Shown here in pieces: positions 52,206 through 62,465 of a stretch of DNA of 64,000 nucleotides (within the stretch, counting starts at the first letter, position 1; every line of letters starts with the position of its first letter). The stretch is from Acidiflorens sp963847715 (GTDB lineage: Bacteria > Acidobacteriota > Terriglobia > Terriglobales > Acidobacteriaceae). The notes under the pieces were generated by a model. The model was not told the DNA's origin and searched no databases. It saw only the letters and a list, made by a program, of their open reading frames with translations. Both the position numbers and the translations under genes were made by a program. The stretch spans positions 310,001 through 374,000 of the forward strand of contig CAWKAZ010000002.1 of the NCBI GenBank assembly GCA_963847715.1, given 5' to 3'.

Positions 52206-54302
52206 TTACTTTCGCGCTGCCTCGATTTCTTCCGTGAGGCGATCCGCGTGGTACACCTTCTTCAACCCCTCCAGGAGTGCGCGACTATCCACGGAAATGG
52301 ACCTGTTCTTCAGCGGTTCGTAGCCGTAGTCTCCGCCCAGCGAAAAGATGTTTCCATCAAAAAGCAGACCGACCACATTGCCATCTTTGTCGATCAAGGG
52401 GCTTCCGGAATTGCCACCGGTTGTGTCGCTCGTTGTAGATACATTCATGGGGGTGGTCAGATTCAGTGACTCCTTCGCCTTCAACCAGCTCTCCGGGAGG
52501 TTATACGGAGGCGCGCCTGTGGCCCGCTCGAAGAGGCCTCCGATGGTTGTGTATGGCTCAAGGAACTTGCCCTCGGCGTTCTCGAAGCCCTTCACGGTGC
52601 CGTAGTTGAGCCGCGGAGTAAACGTCGCGTCCGGATCGATGCTTGTGCCATAAATCGCGAAGCGGGCTTTGGCGGTCTTTTCGGTTGCTGCGCGTGTCGG
52701 CGCGTCTACCCGAGCCTCGTATTCTTTCCGCACGGCGAGCAGGTCATCGTTGATCAAAGCTGCAAAACGAATCATCGGGTCGCTCGAGGCCGAGACGGCG
52801 GTTTGGCCTCCTTTGTATAGCTCCTCGCGCACTTTCGGATCGTCCAACTTCGTTTCGGTCACGAGCCGGTGCGCGAGTTGCTCCGGCGATTCTTTGCCGA
52901 GCATCTTTCGCACAAACGGGTCGTCGGCTCCCAGGTCACGGCGTACGTTGTTGAAGCCGAGCCTTAGACTGAGCTCCTGCAAATCCTTGAAGACGGGAAC
53001 CGCGGCGGACAACTCCTGTTCTGTTTCCACCAAAGCCTGGTCTGTGTATTCCGGCAGGCGCTCGCCATTGGGTTTGGTCCGTTCCGAGGCCGCCTGTACT
53101 AGCGTGAATGCATAACCGAGCAAGCCGCCGCGAAAGGCGCGCGCACCGAGCCGGGTTCGGCGTACAAACAGCTGTTCCCGCACTCTCTGAATCTGTGCGA
53201 TTTCGTCCCAGGCCTTTGCGTCGTCGGCGAGTTTAGGATTGGCGGCAACTGCCGCGCGCAGGTCTTGCTCTTCTTTTTGCTTGCCCGCCATAAACTTCGG
53301 GTCGAGGAGAGCCTGCTGCCGTCCGAAGTAGACTTTGAAACCGTTCTCCAGGTAGAAGAGGTCTTCATTGGCCTCGCGCGCTTGTTCCGGGCCACGCGCG
53401 ATGAAATCTTCCAGCGCGCCTCGATACTCGGACATTGCAGGTATGAGATTCGGATAAAGATGGTCGCGCTCAAAGCTCAATTGCGACATCGTCAACTGGC
53501 GGCTGGTGCCGCCGGGGTTCCCGGACACAAACACGAGATCTCCGTCCTTAGTACCGTTCGCGCTCCAGCGCAGATAGTCGGGACTCGCTGCCGGCTTGCC
53601 GTTTTCGTAGGCGCGCACCATGCCGATGTCGAAATCGAAGCGTGGGAAATTGAAGTTGTCGGGATCGCCCCCAAATTGCGCGACGCTGAATTCCGGCGCG
53701 AATACCAGGCGCACATCGGTGTAGCGCTTGTAGCGGTAGAGATCGTAAATTCCGCCGTAATAAAGCGAGACCACATCGCAGCGAACACCGGCGTCTTTCC
53801 CACAGCTCTGTTGGATTTCTGCTTGTTTGGCACGCAGCGCCTTGTTCGCGTCGTCGCCGCTCTTGCCCGCGATCGCGCCTTGCACCTCGCCCGTGACGTC
53901 CCGGATCTCGACCAGTTGATCGAGCTCAAAGGCGGGGCAGGAGCGCTCTTCGGCGATGGTCTTCGCGAGAAAGCCGTCGGTCTCGTAGTTCTGCTTCGGT
54001 GTGGATAGCTGCTGCACGCATTCCAGGACGCAATGGTGGTTGGTCATCACCAGCCCCTGCGGCGAAACAAAGGACGCCGAGCAACCGCCCGCGATTCGCA
54101 ACGACGACAGGCGTACGTGATCGAGCCAGGCTTGCGACGGCATAAAGCCATACTTCGCGTTCAGCGTCTTCGACGGAAATTTGTCGAACGTCCACATTCC
54201 CTCTTCCGCATGCAGGGTGTGCGTAAGCATCAGGCAGGCGGTTATGACTGCGGCGGCGACGGTCGCACGCGTGAGGAAATTCGCTGTCTTCATCATTATC
54301 AT
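52206..54302 (-). CDS. S46-family dipeptidyl-peptidase (DPP7/DPP11 type)
   Basis: This 698-residue periplasmic exopeptidase has a signal peptide (TVAAAVITACLMLTHTLHAE). The chymotrypsin-fold parts flank a large helical insert, as in DPP7/DPP11. The catalytic His is in GLVMTNHHCVLECVQQLS, and the Ser is in GGNSGSPLIDKDGNVVGLLF. The Asp region is near FNFPRFDFDIGMVRAYENG. It would release dipeptides from short peptides. ATG 54302 has AAGG 5 nt upstream (several ATGs follow in tandem), and the frame to 54455 is unlikely. Length fits the family (~700-720). Confidence 0.92.
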   Translation of the reverse strand: MIMMKTANFLTRATVAAAVITACLMLTHTLHAEEGMWTFDKFPSKTLNAKYGFMPSQAWLDHVRLSSLRIAGGCSASFVSPQGLVMTNHHCVLECVQQLSTPKQNYETDGFLAKTIAEERSCPAFELDQLVEIRDVTGEVQGAIAGKSGDDANKALRAKQAEIQQSCGKDAGVRCDVVSLYYGGIYDLYRYKRYTDVRLVFAPEFSVAQFGGDPDNFNFPRFDFDIGMVRAYENGKPAASPDYLRWSANGTKDGDLVFVSGNPGGTSRQLTMSQLSFERDHLYPNLIPAMSEYRGALEDFIARGPEQAREANEDLFYLENGFKVYFGRQQALLDPKFMAGKQKEEQDLRAAVAANPKLADDAKAWDEIAQIQRVREQLFVRRTRLGARAFRGGLLGYAFTLVQAASERTKPNGERLPEYTDQALVETEQELSAAVPVFKDLQELSLRLGFNNVRRDLGADDPFVRKMLGKESPEQLAHRLVTETKLDDPKVREELYKGGQTAVSASSDPMIRFAALINDDLLAVRKEYEARVDAPTRAATEKTAKARFAIYGTSIDPDATFTPRLNYGTVKGFENAEGKFLEPYTTIGGLFERATGAPPYNLPESWLKAKESLNLTTPMNVSTTSDTTGGNSGSPLIDKDGNVVGLLFDGNIFSLGGDYGYEPLKNRSISVDSRALLEGLKKVYHADRLTEEIEAARK

Positions 54303-54509
54303 TCTTACCTTTGCGGGGATCAGCCCGGATGTGCCGCCAGAGCGAGATTTGCGTGGCTTTGAGCGACCAACGGCGGCGCCAGCCACATCATCAAGCCGAC
54401 GGTCGATTGCCGTCAAGACGAGGCACAAGGAAATTCGGCGACGGCAGCTCAACAAAACGCGGGAAGGATGTTATCCCTCCCCGCGTCATTTTTCTGAATG
54501 CGGTTTCGC

Positions 54510-55907
54510 TTACACCAGGCCCTGATCGAGCATCGAGTTTGCAACCTTCAGGAAGCCCGCGATATTCGCGCCGTTCACGTAGTTGCCGGGCGTGCCGTAC
54601 TTCTCGGCCGTCTCGTAGCAATTCTTGTGGATGGCGATCATGATCTTGTGCAAACGATCATCAACTTCTTCGCGGGTCCAGGAGATGCGCATGCTGTTCT
54701 GCGACATTTCGAGTCCTGAGGTGGCAACGCCGCCGGCATTGGCAGCCTTCGCCGGTCCATAAAGGACTTTCGCGTCGAGGAACATTCTCGTTGCTTCGAG
54801 AGTGCTTGGCATGTTCGCGCCTTCGCTGACAACCTTGCAGCCATTCTTGATGAGGTTCGCCGCGTCTTTCGCGTTGATCTCATTCTGCGTGGCGCTCGGG
54901 AACGCACAATCGGCCTTGATGTTCCAGAGCCAGTTGTGGTCGAGTTTCTTGTCAGTCGCGCTGTAGATGGCCTTCTTGAACTTCTCCGTGTACTCCTTGA
55001 TGCGGCCACGGCGGTTGTTCTTCAGATCCATGACGAATGCCAGCTTGTCGCGGTCGATGCCATCGGCGTCGTAGATGGCGCCGTCGGAATCGGACACTGT
55101 GACCGGCTTCGCGCCGAGATCGAGCAGCTTCTCGATGGTGTATTGCGAGACGTTGCCGCTGCCGGAGACCAGACACACTTTGCCTTTCAGAGTGTCTTTG
55201 CGAGTCTTCAGCATTTCCTCGGCAAAGTACACGCAGCCATAACCAGTCGCTTCGGGACGAATCAGCGAGCCGCCCCACGCCAGGCCTTTGCCGGTGAGGA
55301 CGCCGCTGAATTCATTGCGCAGCCGCTTGTATTGGCCGAACATGAAGCCGATTTCGCGTCCGCCCACGCCGATGTCGCCAGCGGGAACGTCCGTGTCCGG
55401 ACCGATGTGACGGCAGAGCTCGGTCATGAAGCTCTGGCAGAAACGCATCACTTCGTTGTCACTCTTGCCTTTCGGGTCGAAATCCGAGCCGCCCTTGCCG
55501 CCGCCCATGGGGAGCGTGGTGAGGGAATTCTTGAAGACTTGTTCGAACGCCAGGAATTTCAGGATGCCGAGATTCACCGAAGGATGGAAGCGCAGTCCGC
55601 CTTTGTAGGGGCCGATGGCGCTGTTCATCTCGATACGGAAGCCGCGATTGACTTGCACTTTGCCGCGGTCGTCGAACCAGGGGACACGGAACATGAGAAC
55701 GCGTTCCGGCTCAGTGATTCTTTCGAGGATTTTGGCTTCGTGATACTCAGGGTGGCGTTCCAACACGGGCCTCAAGGAATCGAATACTTCCATGACAGCT
55801 TGGTGGAATTCCGGTTCAGCTGGGTTTTTCGCTTTAACGAGGTTGAGAATTTGATCGGTATAGTCCGCCGTGGCGTTCTTCTTGGGCGGTTCCATAACAG
55901 GACTCAT
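54510..55907 (-). CDS. gdhA: NADP-type glutamate dehydrogenase
   Basis: This 465-residue enzyme catalyses reversible amination of 2-oxoglutarate with ammonium and NAD(P)H. The substrate domain has MNSAIGPYKGGLRFHPSVN and the catalytic Lys in TTLPMGGGKGGSDFDPKG, with DTDVPAGDIGVGGREIGFM. The Rossmann domain has VCLVSGSGNVSQYTIEKLLD. Long stretches match the hexameric GdhA type (~450 residues). GGAGGAAAG precedes the ATG at good spacing. It is transcribed alone, and 3'-end sequence near 54,470-54,490 (rich in cccc/gggg) may hold a terminator. Confidence 0.96.
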   Translation of the reverse strand: MSPVMEPPKKNATADYTDQILNLVKAKNPAEPEFHQAVMEVFDSLRPVLERHPEYHEAKILERITEPERVLMFRVPWFDDRGKVQVNRGFRIEMNSAIGPYKGGLRFHPSVNLGILKFLAFEQVFKNSLTTLPMGGGKGGSDFDPKGKSDNEVMRFCQSFMTELCRHIGPDTDVPAGDIGVGGREIGFMFGQYKRLRNEFSGVLTGKGLAWGGSLIRPEATGYGCVYFAEEMLKTRKDTLKGKVCLVSGSGNVSQYTIEKLLDLGAKPVTVSDSDGAIYDADGIDRDKLAFVMDLKNNRRGRIKEYTEKFKKAIYSATDKKLDHNWLWNIKADCAFPSATQNEINAKDAANLIKNGCKVVSEGANMPSTLEATRMFLDAKVLYGPAKAANAGGVATSGLEMSQNSMRISWTREEVDDRLHKIMIAIHKNCYETAEKYGTPGNYVNGANIAGFLKVANSMLDQGLV

Positions 55908-56134
55908 AGGCTTTCCTCCGAATTTTTACGCATTTTGAACGGATTTTCAAAACATCAGGACACCGCAGAATTGCGGCTGTTGTGATTAGACGCGCAGAGG
56001 AGAATCTCTGCCGTGATGGGTATCACCCGATTTCGTGACAATTCGGCGCGAGGGTTGATGCGTAAACGATCGATCCGTAAACCACCGTGCGCGGGACGAC
56101 TTGGTCCCGAAAAGCGCCTTTCCGCAGAACAAGG

Positions 56135-57229
56135 CTACTTCCAGCGGGCAGGTTTTACAACTGTCACCTTGGGTGTCACTTGCTGACCTTTTTCCATGCC
56201 GCCGACGATGACCAGCCCGCGTTTTGTAACCAGCAGCCCGCGATGGTCCATGGTGGGCTCGGGAGTGTTTTCGTTGATCGTCTCCCATCTCTGGCTGTAA
56301 GCGTTGAAAGCAAAGGTCATCGTGGAAGGTTCGGACGGCTGGCCGTTGTAGCCGATGCCGTTGTAGTTATATGGATTGTCGGTGCCGCCGGAGAAGTACA
56401 TCCGGCCGGACTTTTTCTCGATCGGCCCTGGGCCGGCCGCGATGCGGTAACGCGCGTTGCCTGGATGAGGCAGAAGCTTCGTCCATTTGATCTTGGTGGG
56501 GTCGCCCTTTTTTGAATCCGAAAGCCTGCCCATCCAACACTCGTTGGAGGCAACATACTTGGGATTCGGTCCGTCGGGGTTTTTGTAAGCGCCATCCACG
56601 TAAATGATCGTGTCGCCGATGATGCCGCCAGCGTGGCCGAAGACCGGAGTACCGGGGATCGGCGTGCCCTGCAGCCAGACGTCTTTGTCCGTGTCGTAAA
56701 TCTGCACGTCGCTGACCGCGTCACCCTCCCGCGTCGACCATCCTCCGATGAGGAAAATGTAGCGATCGTGATAGATGCCGACGACAGCATCATCGACAGG
56801 CACGGGGATGTCTTTGCCGCGATAGTACCGATTTTCTGCTGGGACAAACACATTCAGATCTGACACGGTGGTTTCTCCGCCCTGCGCGTCGACGACGTAG
56901 CCTCCGAAGATGAAGACCTGCTCGTGAAGCGCAGCCGCCGATGCCGCTAGGCGACCGGCTACGCCCGGCACGGGACGTTTTTCTGTCCACTTGCCCGAGT
57001 TCGGATCCATTTCGTAAGCAGCTGTGGTGATCGCATCCCAGGTTTTCTTGGGCCCGATTCCCATGAAAGAAAAAATTCTGGCTCCGCCCTCATCGTGGGA
57101 GACGGCAACGGCGTTGTTTGAAACCGGCGCTGGGAGCGGGCTGAGTTTGGTCTCTTCGGCGGCGCGAAGGTGGACGACCAGAAAGAAACAGAAGAGTATC
57201 GCGAGGAAGTTTGTCGATGACGATTTCAT
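56135..57229 (-). CDS. Secreted Kelch-repeat protein
   Basis: This 364-residue protein has a signal peptide (FLAILFCFFLVVHLRA). Five or six Kelch blades follow, recognisable from FIFGGYVVDAQGGETTVSDL, IFLIGGWSTREGDAVSDVQI, HAGGIIGDTIIYVDGAY and RGLLVTKRGLVIVGGMEKG. These form a beta-propeller of the galactose-oxidase/NanM type. NanM-like proteins mutarotate sialic acid, but no catalytic assignment can be made here. No partner gene is adjacent, and it is monocistronic. Confidence 0.85.
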   Translation of the reverse strand: MKSSSTNFLAILFCFFLVVHLRAAEETKLSPLPAPVSNNAVAVSHDEGGARIFSFMGIGPKKTWDAITTAAYEMDPNSGKWTEKRPVPGVAGRLAASAAALHEQVFIFGGYVVDAQGGETTVSDLNVFVPAENRYYRGKDIPVPVDDAVVGIYHDRYIFLIGGWSTREGDAVSDVQIYDTDKDVWLQGTPIPGTPVFGHAGGIIGDTIIYVDGAYKNPDGPNPKYVASNECWMGRLSDSKKGDPTKIKWTKLLPHPGNARYRIAAGPGPIEKKSGRMYFSGGTDNPYNYNGIGYNGQPSEPSTMTFAFNAYSQRWETINENTPEPTMDHRGLLVTKRGLVIVGGMEKGQQVTPKVTVVKPARWK

Positions 57230-57262
57230 TGCGAAGAAGATGATAGCAGCGAAAAGGCGGGC

Positions 57263-57340
57263 GTCAGGTCGCGGTGTCAGGTTTCAGGTCCCATAGAGCG
57301 GCTCTTTTCTGAGACCTGACTCCTAAGACCTGAGACCTGC
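57263..57340. repeat. Imperfect inverted repeat of tcaggt/acctga units
   Basis: The left part repeats gtcaggt and ttcaggtc. The right part repeats gagacctga and taagacctgagacctg in the opposite sense. Pairing is good but broken by mismatches. It lies between two minus-strand genes (Kelch and methyltransferase) and belongs to the same style as the repeats at 48037-48099 and 42394-42470. Confidence 0.7.
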
Positions 57341-57342
57341 GC

Positions 57343-57774
57343 TCAGAACCATGTCTGCTTGCGGTATTCGCGATAGGCGTCGCCGAATTTCTCTTCGAGG
57401 ACGGCGGCCTCCTTGCGCGCGCGGAGGATCTGCATCGGGATGAGCACCACGAAGGCGATCAGCAGTTTCGGCTGTTTGATCATGATCAGTACTCCGCCGA
57501 GGAAGAACATGCCCGATACGTAGATCGGATTGCGAATCCGCGAGTAGATTCCCGTCGTGACCAGGGCCGTTGCTTTCGCCCGGATGGAGAATGATCGGCC
57601 GAGCGTGTAGCGGGCGGCGATCACTCCGGTGATACCAATTACGGCGACGGCAAGGCCGATGTCACGCGTCGGCCCGTGCGGCCCCGGTCCTAATGTAAAG
57701 ACTGCGCCGAGTGCGACCGCGCCCGCGACCAGAGGAAACCAGACTCGCCAGATTGTACCGAGATCCATATTCAT
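57343..57774 (-). CDS. Isoprenylcysteine/phospholipid methyltransferase-like membrane protein
   Basis: This 143-residue membrane protein has about four helices (FPLVAGAVALGAVFTLGPGP, IGLAVAVIGITGVIAARY, GMFFLGGVLIMI, LLIAFVVLIPMQIL). The C-terminal signature is typical of the ICMT/PEMT family: GIYSRIRNPIYVSGM and EEKFGDAYREYRKQT, which bind S-adenosylmethionine. The substrate in bacteria is usually unknown. ATG 57774 has GGAG 6 nt upstream, whereas a TTG at 57789 is less likely. It starts 17 bp after the DinB-family gene and is probably co-transcribed with it. Confidence 0.85.
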   Translation of the reverse strand: MNMDLGTIWRVWFPLVAGAVALGAVFTLGPGPHGPTRDIGLAVAVIGITGVIAARYTLGRSFSIRAKATALVTTGIYSRIRNPIYVSGMFFLGGVLIMIKQPKLLIAFVVLIPMQILRARKEAAVLEEKFGDAYREYRKQTWF

Positions 57775-57791
57775 CGTGTACTCCGTCAAAC

Positions 57792-58268
57792 CTAATCGAT
57801 CAAACCCTGCCGCACGGCGTGGATGAAATCCGTATAAGCGGGCTCTATACCGGCGGCGCGCATCTGCAAGGCAATCTGTCCGCGATGATAGGCGGAGTGA
57901 AAGAGCACGTGCATCAATATATCTTCAACGCGGCTTGACCACGGCTCTCCCTTGCTGTTGCGGTATTCGACCTTGTCGGTGAGCGATTCGGGCGCAAATT
58001 GATTGGCAATTCGCGTGAGGTAACTCTGGTATGCGATCGATACCTCGTCGGCCAGCACCATACATTCGTCGGTGGTTGCACTCGGCCATACCGGCATGCT
58101 CTGGCCTTGTGCAAGGATGCGTTCCAGCCACAGCTTTTGCGCGGAAAGAATATGCGCCATGCGCCCGATTGTATCCGCGGGAATGGACCCGGCGCGCATT
58201 GCCTTGAGACACTCACGATTTGCCCAGTAGTCGTAGGCAAACATCCGAAGAAAATCCTGGCCGTCCAT
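57792..58268 (-). CDS. DinB-family protein
   Basis: This 158-residue four-helix-bundle protein is of the DinB/YfiT type. The three His metal ligands are visible: one in IGRMAHILSAQKLWLERIL and two in MHVLFHSAYHRGQIALQMR. The first helix is FLRMFAYDYWANRECLKAM. Family members are metal-binding thiol-related enzymes or stress proteins, and the substrate is unknown. It is the first gene of a pair with the methyltransferase-like gene. Confidence 0.9.
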   Translation of the reverse strand: MDGQDFLRMFAYDYWANRECLKAMRAGSIPADTIGRMAHILSAQKLWLERILAQGQSMPVWPSATTDECMVLADEVSIAYQSYLTRIANQFAPESLTDKVEYRNSKGEPWSSRVEDILMHVLFHSAYHRGQIALQMRAAGIEPAYTDFIHAVRQGLID

Positions 58269-58355
58269 AGAGAGTCCTCTCGCGAAAAAGCCGAAGGCCG
58301 CACACCGTGCATTGCGACCGCTTTAGAAAAGAAGATACGATGAGAGACAGTAACG

Positions 58356-59321
58356 ATGCTAAATCATGCAACAGCACGGATGCTCGCGCGCCTTGGCAGG
58401 TCCGCGGCGTTAGCTTTGATCGCCACTTTATGTCTGGCTGCGCAGGGCCTCGCACAAACTCAAACCGCGTCACAAACTCGGCAGCAACTGCTGCAAGATC
58501 TGGAGTCGGGCCAGGCGCACGACGCCGTCCTGCTCGGGCAGCAAGCCGTTTCTCGGTGGCCGCGCGATGCGCAATTCCGCCACTACCTTGGCGTCGCGTA
58601 TTTCAAAACTGGCGACTTCCAGCAAGCGCAGGATCAGCTGACTCGGGCGCGAGATTTGGACCCGCAGGACTCGGCCACCCATTACGATCTGGCGCTTCTA
58701 TTCTTAAGCCAGGAGAAGTATCCCGCCGCGGCGGACGAACTGGAAAGCGTCACCAAGCTCGATCCCTCGAATGCGGTGGCGCATCTTTTCCTTGGCCGGT
58801 CCTATCTGAATTCGAATCGCAGCCTGCAGGCGATCGAGGAATTCAAAACCACGCTGAAGCTAGATCCGGCAATGAAACTCGGACACTACCATCTTGGTTT
58901 CGCCTACTACAGTCTGGGTCGGAACGAGGAAGCCATCGTCGAATACAAAGAGGAGTTGCGCCGTTCGGGAGAGAGTCCGGCAGTGGTCTATGCGCTTGGG
59001 CATTCGCTATTGGCAACCGGAAAGTATGATGACGCGTTGACCTACTTACGGCGCGGAACGGAGCTCGACGCGAGCAATGCCGATGTCTGGTACGACTATG
59101 GCAAGGCACAGGCGCTGGCGCTGAAGTATGCGCAAGCCGAACCTTCGTTGCGCAAAGCGGCAGAACTGAATCCGAAAGATCCCAGCCCACATTATCAACT
59201 GGCGCGCGTGCTGGAAAAACTCGGAAGGAACGACGAAGCGCGAGGCGAACGCGAACGCTTCGCGGAACTGAAAAAGGCGCAACCGGCAGATCGGCCGCAC
59301 GCGGCATCTGGTAGTCCATGA
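58356..59321 (+). CDS. Secreted TPR-repeat protein, 3' end fused to foreign sequence
   Basis: This exported tetratricopeptide-repeat protein has a signal peptide (AALALIATLCLAAQGLAQ). About seven or eight TPR units span residues 40-295, such as FRHYLGVAYFKTGDFQQAQD, AHLFLGRSYLNSNRSLQAIE and LGHYHLGFAYYSLGRNEEAI. It is a likely protein-interaction scaffold in the periplasm. The native reading appears to end at about LKKAQPA (near 59,280). The last dozen residues (ADRPHAASGSP) are the antisense of a molybdenum-hydroxylase gene, so the natural C-terminus is missing. The ATG has GAGAG about 9 nt upstream. Confidence 0.85.
   Translation: MLNHATARMLARLGRSAALALIATLCLAAQGLAQTQTASQTRQQLLQDLESGQAHDAVLLGQQAVSRWPRDAQFRHYLGVAYFKTGDFQQAQDQLTRARDLDPQDSATHYDLALLFLSQEKYPAAADELESVTKLDPSNAVAHLFLGRSYLNSNRSLQAIEEFKTTLKLDPAMKLGHYHLGFAYYSLGRNEEAIVEYKEELRRSGESPAVVYALGHSLLATGKYDDALTYLRRGTELDASNADVWYDYGKAQALALKYAQAEPSLRKAAELNPKDPSPHYQLARVLEKLGRNDEARGERERFAELKKAQPADRPHAASGSP
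59277..59292. other. Probable chimeric junction
   Basis: Left of this point the plus strand codes the end of a TPR protein. Right of it the minus strand codes the middle of a xanthine/aldehyde dehydrogenase large subunit (reading SFMDYQMPRAADLP toward the junction). Neither gene has its expected end. GC content and reading-frame integrity change at the same place. Confidence 0.8.
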
Positions 59322-61399
59322 ACGACGCCGTCAGCATCTGGCCGGATTGCGGATCGTGCACGATCTGCTCGCCCATCGCCTGGCCGACGCCCTGTGCCAC
59401 ACCGCCATGCGTCTGCCCCGCCACGGCGTCGGGATTGAGCACGTCGCCGAGTTCCTCCACCGCACTGTAGCGCACCACCTCGGTCATGCCGGTGTCGGGG
59501 TCGATCTCCACCTCGCAGATGTGCGTACCGTTCGGGAAGGTGGCCCGTGGTCGGCCTGAATTCGCCGCTCTCCACCAGACCGCCTTCCTCGCCCGGCGCG
59601 ATGTGCGCGGGATCGTGCGCGGCGTGCGCCACCGCGGCGAGGTCGTCGGCGGTAGGTGCCCGGCGATGGTCAATCTGCCCGCCTCGAACGTCACGTCGAC
59701 CTCCGCCGCCTCCAGCAGTTCCGCGGCGATGCGCTTCGCCTTTCGATCACCGCCACCGCCACCGTCACTGCCGAGCCACCGATGCACAGCGCGCCCGACC
59801 CGCCATTGCCCTTGCCGCCGGACAGCATGTCGGTGTCGCCCGCCTCGTAACGCACATGGTCGAGCGGCACGCCGAAGCGTTCGGCAACGATCTGGCAGAA
59901 TGCGGTCTCCAGCCCCTCGCCCGACCGACATCGAGCCCGACCGCAGCGATCAGTGTTCCATCTTCTGCAAGGCGCAGAGTGGACTGGTCCTTCGCCGGTG
60001 CGCAGGAACGGACCGCCGGCGACCTCGATGCAGTTGCACAGGCCGATGCCGCGCAATTTCCCCCGCGCCTCAGCCTCCACGCGTCGCGCCGCGAAGCCGT
60101 CGAGCTCCGCGAGTTTTGCCGCCGTCTCCATGTTGCCTTCAAACTCGCCGCAGTCGTAGGTAAAGGTGAGCGCGGTTTTGTACGGCATCGCCTCGGGCGG
60201 GATCAGGTTCCATCCGGCGCAGCTCGTATAGGCTGATGCCCAGTTCGCGCGCAGCGACATCGATGATGCGCTCGATCGTGTAGGTCGCCTCCGGGCCTCC
60301 CGCGCCGCGATAGGCGGCGGTCGGCACGGTGTTGGTGAGGATGCCGCACGTCTCGCGTACATCATCGGGATATGATAGACGCCCGGCGGTGCCGCCAATG
60401 TTGCCGACCGGCCAGCCGGAACGGCCGGTCACGTAGGCGCCGAGATTTACGTCCCAACGTAGTTTCAGCGCGGTGAATTTGTGATCGGCATCGAGCGCGA
60501 GCTCCGCGGTGATGCGCATCTCACGCGCCTGCTCGTCGGTGAGGAATCCCTCGGTGCGATCGGCGATCCAGCGCACCGTACTACGCAGTCTGCGCGCCGC
60601 CCACGCCACCAACACGTCTTCGGGATGCACGCCCGATTTCATGCCGAACGAGCCGCCGACGTCGTGGTCAGCACGCGGATCTCGGTCGGCTTGATGTCGA
60701 AATTGCCGTTCGCCATGCCGTTGCGCAGATTGTACGGCGACTGGTGCGCGGCCTGGATCACCATCCTGCCGTCCGGTCCGACATCGGCCCATGCGGCGCG
60801 CGGCTCCATCGTATTGGCGGTGACGCGCGAGACGGTAAACTGCAGCCGTGCCGCCTGCGCCGCCGACCGCAGCGCCGCGTCGGTCGCCGCTTGATCGCCG
60901 CGCTTCCACAGGAAGCCGATGTTGTCGGGAACATCGTCCCACACTTTCGGCAATTCCGGTTTCAGCGCCGCGACCGCATCGGTGACCAGCGGCAGTTCGC
61001 GGTAGTCCACCATCACCGCCTCAGCGGCGTCCTTTCCGGCATCGAGCGTCTCGGACAAGACCACCGCCACCGGCTCGCCGACGAAGCGCACGCGGTCCGC
61101 AGCCAGCAGCGGCCGATCGGTCTTCGGCGCCGGGCCACCGTCGGGCCGCGGAAATCCGATGCCGCCGGGGATCGGCGCCACATCGGTCAGGTCAGCGGCG
61201 GTGAAAACCGCGACCACGCCCGGCATTGCGCGCGCCGCATCGACATCGATGCCGCCGATCGCCGCGTGCGCGTGGTGCGCGCGGACCAGCACCGCGTGCA
61301 GCATCCCGGAGGGCTGCGGATCGGCGCTGTAATTGCCCTTGCCGGTCAGCAGCCGTACATCCTCAGCAGGCGGGCCGACCTGCTCTGCAATGTTGCCAT
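59286..61399 (-). pseudogene. Molybdenum hydroxylase large subunit, frameshifted and truncated
   Basis: Joined across frames, this is the molybdopterin-binding subunit of the xanthine/aldehyde/CO dehydrogenase family. In order the segments are: EDVRLLTGKGNYSADPQPSG; PLLAADRVRFVGEPVAVVLS; TVSRVTANTMEPRAAWADVG; HDVGGSFGMKSGVHPEDVLV; VPTAAYRGAGGPEATYTIER; FCQIVAERFGVPLDHVRYEA and GDTDMLSGGKGNGGSGAL; then NPDAVAGQTHGGVAQGVGQA. At least five frame changes are needed in 2.1 kb. The C-terminal portion with the catalytic Glu is cut off at 59,286. The start ATG overlaps the stop of the dehydrogenase upstream (TGATG). In the source organism this would probably be an intact enzyme in an operon with small subunits elsewhere. 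Confidence 0.85.
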
Positions 61400-62374
61400 C
61401 AATTATTCCCCCTCGGCGGCGAGACCAAATCGTCCGGCGGCAACGGCGTGCCGCGCAGCACGGTCTGCATGTTGGTGAAGGCGTGGCGCGCAATGTCGGC
61501 CACCAGGTCGATCACACTGCCCGCGGTATGCGGCGTGAGCACGACCTGATCGAGCCGGAACAATGGATTTTCCCGATCCGCGGGTTCCGTTGTAAACACG
61601 TCAAGCCCTGCACCATGCAGCTTGCCACTCACCAGCGCATCATACAACGCGACCTCATCGACGATGCCGCCGCGCGCGGCGTTGATGATCACTGCGCCGG
61701 TCTTCATGCGCGCGATCGTCTCGGCTCCGATCAGTCCCTTGGTGGCCGGCGTCAGCGGCACGTGCACCGAAAGGATGTCGCTGCGGGCGATCAGGTCCTC
61801 GAACGGCACCTGCGTGGCGCGCAGCGCCTTCTCGGTTCGTCGGCGCGACGGATATCGCTGTAGATGATCTCGACCTCGAAACCGGCGAGCCGGTCGCCGG
61901 CCCATGCGCGCGACATTGCCAAATCCCAGCAGCCCGACGGTCTTGCCGGAGATCTGGTAGCACTGCGCACGCAGTTGCGGACGCAGCCACACGCCGTCCC
62001 GCAGTTTGCGGTCGGCCAGCGACAGTCGGCGATATGTCGCGAGCATCAGCATCAGCACATGTTCCGACACCGCCCCGGCATTGGCGCCGAAGGTGATCGC
62101 CACCGGCACGCCGGCCGCGCGCCGCATCCAGGTCGAACTTGTCGACGCCGATGCCCCATTTGTGCAGCAGCTTCAGCCGAGGCGCGGCACGGATCATCTC
62201 GGCGTCCACCGGGATGCTGGTCAGGATGAAATCGGCATCGGCGATCAGCGCCAAATGCTCGCGCCGGTCGGACGTCTCGGCGAAGTCGATCGAGAACCCG
62301 GCGGGCAACTCGGAGCGGATCTCGTCCCGCACCCTGGCGTCCATGACATCGAGGAATGCCACGCTGTGGGTCAT
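61399..62374 (-). pseudogene. D-isomer-specific 2-hydroxyacid dehydrogenase, frameshifted
   Basis: Joined across at least three frames this is a D-2-hydroxyacid dehydrogenase of the SerA/PdxB fold of about 320 residues. It has MTHSVAFLDVMDARVRDEIR and PRLKLLHKWGIGVDKFDLDA. After a shift near 62,120 it reads VSEHVLMLMLATYRRLS and SGKTVGLLGFGNVAR (Rossmann loop). A middle segment in a third frame gives GFEVEIIYSDIRRADEP. It ends LSVHVPLTPATKGLIGAETI, INAARGGIVDEVALYDAL and VVLTPHTAGSVIDLVADIA with the catalytic Arg, Glu and His motifs. GGGAGG precedes the ATG. It is divergent from the aldolase gene and ends at the hydroxylase start. Confidence 0.85.
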
Positions 62375-62465
62375 TCAGTGCCTCCCGTTCATCCCACGCT
62401 TGCACCTCATCTTGAGGCCGGCACGCTCACCGGGCAACAATGGCCGGCAATCCTGGGAGGAAGCC

